DNA of 64,000 nucleotides, taken from positions 168,092-232,091 of the forward strand of contig JAGFNK010000030.1 of the NCBI GenBank assembly GCA_025769875.1. The letters run 5' to 3'. The notes below the pieces were generated by a model. That model made no database searches. It was not told where the DNA came from and saw only the letters and a program-made list of their open reading frames with translations. Below are positions 57,601 to 64,000 of this stretch, piece after piece. Position numbers and translations under genes: made by a program. Position 1 is the first letter of the stretch. Every line of letters starts with the position of its first letter. Source of the stretch: Russula earlei. Its lineage: Eukaryota > Basidiomycota > Agaricomycetes > Russulales > Russulaceae.

Positions 57601-58197
57601 GACTATGTTAGCAATCCTGAGAAGCGTCGCCGAAGGTGGAAGATTCGTTGGGAAGCCCTTCTTCGTGCTGTAAGTACCTCAGTTATTTTCGCCGCAGGAT
57701 CGTTTAGGCAGGTCTGACCCGTTTGTTGGGCCGATGCCGCTTCTTAGTTTCATGCACTCGATTGCGAGACGGACACTACTCTCGTGCTCCTCGCAGCACC
57801 ATCTCACACAGGCAAGCTCCATTCCGTTGCGTCCCGTGCAATTCGTCGCGACGTCGAGCTACTCGATTCATCCGATATGATAAAGATTCGCTCTGCGTTT
57901 GCCGAAGTCGCCGGCCGCCGCCGCACCTCACGCTCTGAGTCGCTACTCGAACAGCTCTCACGTGCATCATCGTCATCGCGCGATGGGTCACCTTCGAGCA
58001 GCAGCGACGCGCGCGAGGAGGACCTCCGTCGTGCTCTAGACACTGCGATTGGGAGTCTGCGCGCGCTCGGATCTCTCTATGAGCAGCGGGAGATGCGCTG
58101 GATCGAGGAGAAGAATAGACTTGATGAGGATAAGGACAAGGTCGATTTGCTGCTCAAACAGGTGCTGGGGGCTGGCGTCTTGGAGACGGGGCTATAA
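54679..58197 (+). CDS. Large disordered protein with structured acidic/helical C-terminus, 1045 residues
   Basis: Three exons join in frame: 54679-54733, 55037-57669 and 57748-58197 (3138 nt). It starts MSTQSPPLTRKSTTGPSQG. Residues 20-800 are Pro/Ser/Gln/Arg-rich and disordered, with an Arg/Asp/Glu-rich patch (RDTARDKDRESWERDREQQR, about residues 230-260). An acidic stretch (DDEDEADGDDGEWFDED) leads into the likely conserved core TDDLLQLEFHTDYVSNPEKR, WKIRWEALLRAFHALDCET and LVLLAAPSHTGKLHSVASRA. The C-terminal ~130 residues have Ser-rich linkers and a coiled coil (YEQREMRWIEEKNRLDEDKD, LLLKQVLGAG). No catalytic domain recognised. The core between the acidic patch and the coil is where a function should be sought; adaptor or chromatin-type roles are speculative. 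Confidence 0.85.
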
Positions 58198-58692
58198 CTT
58201 GAGGGGCCGCTTCGCTCTTCTCTTTTTCCCTGTGCCTTGCGTGGTTCGGATACACTACTTACCAAGCCCATACATAGCTTCTCGATGTACCATGTTGAAA
58301 AATGACCATCACGAATGTATTCTTACCACTGGCTTGTGCAATAGTAGCTAATAACCACCACTTTCATTTCTGCTGCTCTTTGTTCATGTGTTTGTGTGTG
58401 TGACTGACAGAAGGTGAACCAGTGCAATGATATCCAAATGGGCAGGCCTTTTCTTTTCTTTGTGGACCATCCCTGTCGTCGAAAAATTGGGAGGCATGAT
58501 TAAGTTTCTGACTATTGAGCACTTAATTGCCTCAAAAATCATGCAACCTTTGACTGTCACGATTTTTCATTTTGATTATTGCACAATTTTGCCTGGCTTC
58601 TCAACCCATCAAACATTTACTCTGGTCTGTGTAGGATGTTCTAGTCAGAGCATGACTGTCTGAATGAGGGTGCAGGGGTAAAAGATGACTAG
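58198..58692. other. 3' region of the preceding gene and start of the second repeat zone
   Basis: After about 58,400 the sequence becomes AT-rich and CpG-poor. At about 58640-58678 lies a partial third end of the iterated inverted-repeat element (AGAGCATGACTGTCTGAATG, then AGGGTGCAGGGG). Confidence 0.5.
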
Positions 58693-59227
58693 TACTATCC
58701 CTGCGCCCTTGTTCGGACAGTCACGCTCTGTCACCCCAAAAGTTTCAAATCCCGCCAGGTTGCTCTCGGCTTTCACCGGCAACGAGAATTGAATACGTTG
58801 CTATTATCTAGACATTCTCACGCGTACATGTGCAAGCGCATTTGGACGCTGCACACTCACCCACTCAAGACTCACTCAATAAACTGATCTCGCATAATCT
58901 AAGGATCTAATAGTAATCAGATCACCAATGTATATACATACTGTAGGCCTAATTGACCATTGATGGCGTGCGACTCGCGACCCTCAGACTAAGAGCTCCG
59001 ACTCAGACTAAGAACTCCGACACGGCATCGGCCGGCAAGCGTGACAAACAGGCCATTTTTCGATTTCACTACACAACATGATTTTCATCAAAAAAAAATT
59101 ATTGGGTGTGTAGATAGAAGGTATTGTATCAAGTATGCAAAGTGCCATAGTTGTTGAGTAAGAGATATGTGAGAAATTGATGGTGTCCAAACAAGGGCGC
59201 TGTCCGAACAAGGGCACAGGGATAGTA
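58693..59227 (-). mobile_element. Non-autonomous inverted-repeat element with iterated ends, copy 2
   Basis: 535 bp, full-length inverted partner of 25030-26085 but without the solo LTR. Ends TACTATCCCTGCGCCC and ...GGGCACAGGGATAGTA, with TA at both borders. The end near 59190-59227 carries two tandem ~17 bp iterons (TGTCCAAACAAGGGCGC, then TGTCCGAACAAGGGCAC); the other end has one. CpG sites present here are TpG/CpA in copy 1 (e.g. GCGTGCGACTCGCGACC against GTGAGTTGCACACC on the other strand). Confidence 0.88.
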
Positions 59228-59725
59228 TACTGGCTTTAAAAAATTATTATAAAACAACTACATATGACATACAAAAATTGAATAATTGTGCTCAATAATC
59301 ACAACAAATTATCAAATTGCCTCCAGAGGTGATCCAACAATTTGACAATTATTGAAAAAATTGCAATTATCCAAGCTCAAAAATCACCAAATAATCATCC
59401 AAAAATCATCTACATTCACTGCCCCTAATGGCCTCCCAAATTTCCAACATAACCACCATAACAACCACTTGTATCCCTGATACCCTGTCAAACAATTACC
59501 CCAAGGACTCCTGAAATCACCCTCCAACAAGCTCCTTGTCACAGCCAGGAGCCCCCATCCAGCTGACACAATTAAGAATGCATCCACAGTTGAAACTATG
59601 AGGAACATGACTCAGTCTTGTGTACAAAAGACTGAGAGGAAAAAACAAATGACAAGTAATTTACTATTTACACATACAATTTGGATTTGTCTGTTCTCAC
59701 GCCACCTGGTGGCTGAGGGTCCAAC

Positions 59726-60229
59726 ATGCCCCCTCAGCCCTCATGGTGTGTGTTCACTCCCATCTCCTTTGTGAATTGCTCATGCTTCTCCCAGCCCAAT
59801 CCCTTTGTCAAGATATTGGCAGTTTGGTCCTATGTTGGGGTATAGACAAGGTCAATCTCTTGTGTGTCAACCTTTTGGCACAGGAAGTGGTGTCATACCT
59901 CAATGTGCTTGGTGCAAAAGTGGAACTCTGGATTCTTGGTGACAGTGATAGCAGATTGGTTGTTGACAAGGGGTGTGGTGGGGAGATGAGGGCCTTGGCC
60001 TGGTTTGGTGAGTGGTTGCCTCAGCCATATGGTTTCTTTTGCTGTGTGTGTGGTGGTGGTAATGTACTCTGCTTTGGTGCTTGAGAGAGCAACTGATGTT
60101 TGTTTCTTTGAGCTCCAGCTTATAGCTCCTTTTGCAGGCATGAAAACAAAGCCAGAGGTTGATTTTCTGTCATTTACATCACTGGCCCAGTCTGCATTGA
60201 CATATCTGGTCAGGGCTGACTGGTGTTAA
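59726..60229 (-). mobile_element. Ty1/copia retrotransposon 3' fragment (RNase H end of pol)
   Basis: Minus-strand RNase H domain: LTRYVNADWASDVNDRKSTS, GFVFMPAKGAISWSSKKQTS, VALSSTKAEYITTTTHTAKE, PLVNNQSAITVTKNPEFHF and TKHIEV, followed by the copia ending DLVYTPT, a stop, DQTANILTKGLGWEKHEQF. In active copies DADWA and DNQSA contain the Asp that appear as Asn here (NADWA, NNQSA). A CpG to CpA change gives the first. A possible 3' LTR begins TGTTGGACCC at 59726 and runs to lower coordinates, end not fixed. The upstream side is cut at about 60229. Confidence 0.82.
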
Positions 60230-62600
60230 GATCTGCTGATCTTTCAAAGCAATAGAGCTGCTTGATATAGTTCAAGCACTAGACTTCAAAAGTCTTTGAT
60301 GTTATCTCAGACAAGAGTGTATGTGTTTGAGATGAGAGGGGCCTCTATTGCTTTATGGAGTTTGGATAGAATGACAGAGCTGATATTGGCTCAGTGAGTA
60401 AGTTGAGCATAAGGCTCAACTTCTAAATACATCAGATTATTTATACCATATTAAGCTTAAAAACAGCTGATCCAAATCATATGAAACTTGGGAAACACAT
60501 AGCTGAGACCCTCCACTATCCATAGAGAGGGATTTTGAACCAAATATCACACTGATGACTCACATGTGAGTCATCCTCACTAAGCAATCAGTAAGTGGTC
60601 AATCACTGGCAGCAGATTGGTAAGCAGTAGGGCTGCCAACCATACTGTATATGGCTACAGCCATACTCAATATGGTATGTATATGGCTACTATCTGTACC
60701 GTTTCCCATGCTGTATGCTTCCACTTCAGCAGCCTATATGGTATTGTATGGGGTAGAAGATGACCATAATACAGTATTATGGGTTATTATGGTCAAGAAA
60801 ACTTTGATTAAACTCAATGAATGACAATGATATCTATTATTCATTACCTATAACCATAAGGTTGTCAATGGTGTGTTGTGTAACATGTAAGTGCTGCTTG
60901 ACAAGCATCAATGTCCAGATAGTCTCTGGATGTAGGCTGGCTCTTTATAATGAGATAATGTCTCACCCACCTGAAAATATTCTTTTGAGAGCAACAGCAG
61001 AACCTGAAGTTTTCATTTTCAACACAAGTAATTGACATAAACACATATCAATGAAATTGTCAGAACTCACTGTTGAACTATCCAGTTCAAGAGTGAGGGA
61101 TAAGCTCAAAGACGAGTCGATAGACGTCTAAGACGGCGTGGGCAAGAAGTAGAGTCCAGAGTAGTAACAGATACCAGAGAGGTATTGTTACTGTGAGAGT
61201 TGAGCAGTCACGCAGAGGAGAGGCCAGGATAGTCACAAGGGGATGGTCCTTAAAGGAGTATCCCAGGGATGGAGAGTGCCGTAAACAAATGGACAGTCTG
61301 AGGACTGTCCGCTACTTTATTGAGCACTTATATACTACAAGAGAACTGCTAAATAGGGAACAAGTTGTAACCTTGTTATCAAGCACAATAGAGTGATGAG
61401 TAAGAAGTCAGAGTGCGCTTACTGAGCATGCTCAGTCATGCTCAGTAAGCTGCTGAGTAAGAAGGCTTCTCTTGATGAGTAAGAGTTTTCATTGTCCACA
61501 TGTTCACTGTTTTAGTGCACGTGCAAGCACCTGATTCATTTTCTGTTAGTTAGTTTAGGGCCGGTCATTTGAGGACTTGTAGTTTGGTTAGGGAATAGTG
61601 TTATCTTATAAGGCCCTTATATAGTTCTATTAGGGTCCTTAGAGTCAACCCTAATACTTCTATTAAGGTCCTTAGTATTGCCTTATAGGTCATTCTATAG
61701 TTATTAGAGTTGATCTAATAACATGTTGTAGGGCCTTTGATACTAGGTTAGTGTTTATTATAGGGTTCCTAGAGTCATTCCAAAGGGTCCTTAGGAAGGC
61801 CCTAATGCTGTCCTTTGTTGTTAGAAGGGTTGCCTTTAAGTGGGGCTTGCTGTATGTCGATTGTGCCGAGATTCGCTCGCACAACAATGTGTCCGCGATA
61901 TTGTGGACACCTCTACTCACCCCTTTTGCTCGTGTGAACAGGGTGACACCATAGAGGCTGGGTTTCCTCCTATAAGGAAGGGTCCTTCAAGGGCCCTCTC
62001 CGGAGAATGGTTCATGACAGAAATTCTAACCTGGAATTGCTAAGAGATCTTGAGCAAAGACAAAAAGATCTGGAAATTGAGAGCATCATCCAACCCACCT
62101 GCTAACAGGATCACAGGAATCAAAGTGTCTAGACACATACTGCTGATCACTAAGGACTCAGGAGCAGGTGGGCAAGGGTTGGAACAGATGGTATGCAGCA
62201 TAGGTGGCATTGAACAGGAGGATGAGCCAAATGACTAGAAGGTACCAGATGGGGACTGGTATGTGTTGCAGGAGGCAGAGGTGAAGACTGGAGGCCAGTG
62301 CAGCGAAGGGGCTTTAGACAAGGTGGTCATTGAAGAGTACCTTGAGGATGAGAGAAGGCTTTAAACTGAGTGGTTGCAGGGGAGTACCCAGGAAGAAGAG
62401 AGTATCACAAATGGACAGTCTGATGACTGCCATGCTTCATTGGGGCTTATATACTGTGTACAGGGTTGATTACAAAGAACTGGAACTATTCTAGACTCCT
62501 TGGTACCATCCAATAGGACTACAGAGGCATAAACTCACTTGTGTCAGGTTTCAGGCTTACTGAGCATATTACTGATCATTGTGGAGTGATGACATTCTTA
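60230..62600. other. CpG-poor repeat-like region with LTR-like sequence
   Basis: No coding sequence. It contains a TGTTAAGATC start (60224) with the hairpin GTTGAGCATAAGGCTCAAC (60402-60420), tracts of TATGGCTAC and GGTATG words (60640-60760), two LTR-like promoters with related words AAATGGACAGTCTGA and CTTATATACT (about 61286-61335 and 62407-62460), the palindrome at 61417-61450, and iterated TAGGGTCCTTAG-type words (61560-61810). Element limits could not be fixed. Confidence 0.45.
61417..61450. repeat. Perfect inverted repeat, 14 bp arms, 6 nt loop
   Basis: GCTTACTGAGCATG (61417-61430) and CATGCTCAGTAAGC (61437-61450) are perfect complements around CTCAGT. A shorter perfect palindrome CTGAGCATGCTCAG overlaps the left arm and loop, so two alternative folds exist. 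Confidence 0.9.
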
Positions 62601-64000
62601 TGATGTCACTGTGGAGCGCTTAGTGAGCTCATGAGGTCATTGTGGAGTCACTCAGTCAGCCATGATGTCATTGGAGCCTAGATGACATCATATGAGTTAT
62701 GCAACAGTTTGTAGGAGTTCATGCCACTGTTTCGGGTTCTTGGTGGCTGAGTGGCCATGTGGCTGCCATGCGATGATTACCTGATTAGGAAACAGGTGCC
62801 TGGTCATGTTATAGTGCCTTTGCAATAGCGATATCTTGCACCACAGGAGGGATAGCCCAGAAAACGGAAGGGAGCTGGTAATGCAAAGTGAGAGAGGTCT
62901 CTCTTGAGTGAAATAGGACCATCTACGGCCATGACCTGGCCTTGGTTCATAACAGAGACCAAGCATGAGCTCAGGTGAAGTTGATGATGGAAGATGAGTA
63001 AGAATATATTTGATTTGCTCTTGAAGCCCTTGGAAGATTGCATGTGAGAGTGTGGGATGATGTGTAGCTGACATTTGAGTAGTTGCTGAATGGAAGGACT
63101 TAAGCCATCCTGCAACCAAAGTGATACCTTCCCAGTCCTCCTCAGAGAGTTCATAATCATGCAGATCATGGCAGCATGCAACATAAACTCCATGATAATC
63201 AAGAGCTCAACCTGTGCTTAATTGTAAGCTAGGTGACCATGAATAAGACAATTGGAACATATGAAGCATCTGGTGAGTTGATGACCAGTGAGTTCTAACA
63301 TCCAGTACAAGCATCAGTGCCCATTCAGAGGAGTCACTATCCTTCAGATGTTGATGGACAGCAACCTCCCTCAGCCAGGCCTGGCATCATTGTGGACTAG
63401 AGCAGATGGTATGAACAATCTTACAAAGCTGTTGAAAAGAAGGGATGTGTTTGTTAGGCTATGCTGTTTGTTGTCATAGAGTTGTGCTGACAATACTTTG
63501 TCAATTGGCAGTGACACCCCTATTATAGCTTCTTCTGTGTCTTCTTCCTCATTGGCTATACCTGCATCATCATGCTTGCAAGAAACAGGAGCTGTGACTG
63601 CATCTTGATAATTGCCACTTTGTCCAGCAGCTTTCCAACTGTCTGACTTTGAGATTGCACCAATTCCTTCAAGAAGCTGTGAACTGTCATTCAGATTTGA
63701 GTGTAAGAAAAATAAGATCATTGATGTACTTTCAGCGCTGCCAAGTGACAGGTATGGGGCATGCATTGAAGTTGGGCATGTTTGGCAGAGAACCTGATAC
63801 CTGCTGCTTCATACTGAGCCTCAATACCATTGACCAACATGTCATTGTTTGTGGCATTATCCATGATGAACACAATGACCCACCCAATGAGACCACACAT
63901 CTCTAAAGTCTTCCAAAGTACCTCTGCCATGTTTTCACCTGAGTGCTCCCCTACAAGCTCTCAGAAATCAATGAGTAGCTCCTCTGTTGACAAATCAGAA
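62600..64000 (-). pseudogene. hAT-family transposase, decayed, cut by the window end
   Basis: Minus-strand fragments in order from the window edge: ELLIDF, a stop, ELVGEHSGENMAEVLWKTLE, MCGLIGWVIVFIMDNATNND (RNase H-like core with the MDNATNND Asp), GIRFSAKHAQLQCMPHTCHL, QLLEGIGAISKSDSWKAAGQ, AVTAPVSCKHDDAGIANEEE, then VAGWLKSFHSATTQMSATHH, HAIFQGLQEQIKYIL and HLPSSTSPELMLGL. This is the order of the hAT catalytic domain and the start of its C-terminal dimerisation region. Several frame changes and stops break it. The zinc-finger N-terminus would lie beyond 64000. CpG-depleted like the rest of this zone. Confidence 0.78.

Noticed and set aside
61560..61700. Telomeric TTAGGG repeats
   Set aside because: The TTAGGG words are isolated and irregular, not tandem.

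Overview
The window is nuclear DNA of a filamentous basidiomycete, most likely an agaricomycete. The evidence is genes with many short (about 50-100 nt) GT-AG introns, agaricomycete-type kinase-like pseudogenes, a fungal seven-helix receptor, a BOL3/COX15/PRE5/EFM6 set with fungal-type sequences, and several transposon families typical of this class. The genus cannot be told from sequence alone.

Left part (1-24 kb), GC-rich and gene-bearing: a secreted S28 serine peptidase with one apparent frameshift, a U6 snRNA gene, a seven-transmembrane receptor (minus strand), a broken kinase-like pseudogene lying between two diverged copies of a ~450-490 bp direct repeat, an unknown 260-residue protein, the proteasome subunit PRE5, COX15 and BOL3 (head-to-head, 113 bp apart), a long stretch without a recognisable gene (16.1-20.0 kb), the lysine methyltransferase EFM6, and a Pro/Ser-rich unknown protein.

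Middle part (24-42 kb) is a nested transposon cluster. It contains a decayed copia fragment, a short inverted-repeat element with iterated ends that carries a solo LTR, a 545 bp Harbinger-type MITE, a gag-only LTR element whose upstream LTR is split by a Mutator-like element (MULE), a small three-exon gene ending in an LTR end, and a full-length Harbinger element that has itself received a second MULE copy. Target-site duplications of 9 bp (both MULEs), 5 bp (solo LTR) and 3 bp (MITE) delimit these insertions precisely. The older elements are CpG-depleted; MULE copy differences and the Harbinger transposase lesions are largely CpG to TpG/CpA changes, including loss of two catalytic aspartates. 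The Harbinger right end coincides with the break of a truncated GMC oxidoreductase gene.

Right part (42-58 kb) is again gene-bearing: a CBM48 (AMPK-type glycogen-binding) protein with a 4 bp frameshifting duplication, a polyQ/coiled-coil protein, a second kinase-like pseudogene, a multi-pass membrane protein, an intact GH16 endo-beta-glucanase, and a 1045-residue disordered protein. The last 5.8 kb (58.2-64 kb) is a second CpG-poor repeat zone with an inverted second copy of the iterated-end element, a copia RNase H fragment, LTR-like sequence and the edge of a broken hAT transposase.

Genes of known role cover housekeeping (proteasome, U6 splicing RNA, cytochrome oxidase haem A, Fe-S cluster transfer, eEF1A methylation) and extracellular or sensing functions (S28 peptidase, GH16, GMC, receptor). 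I see no CRISPR array, secondary-metabolite cluster or other defence system.
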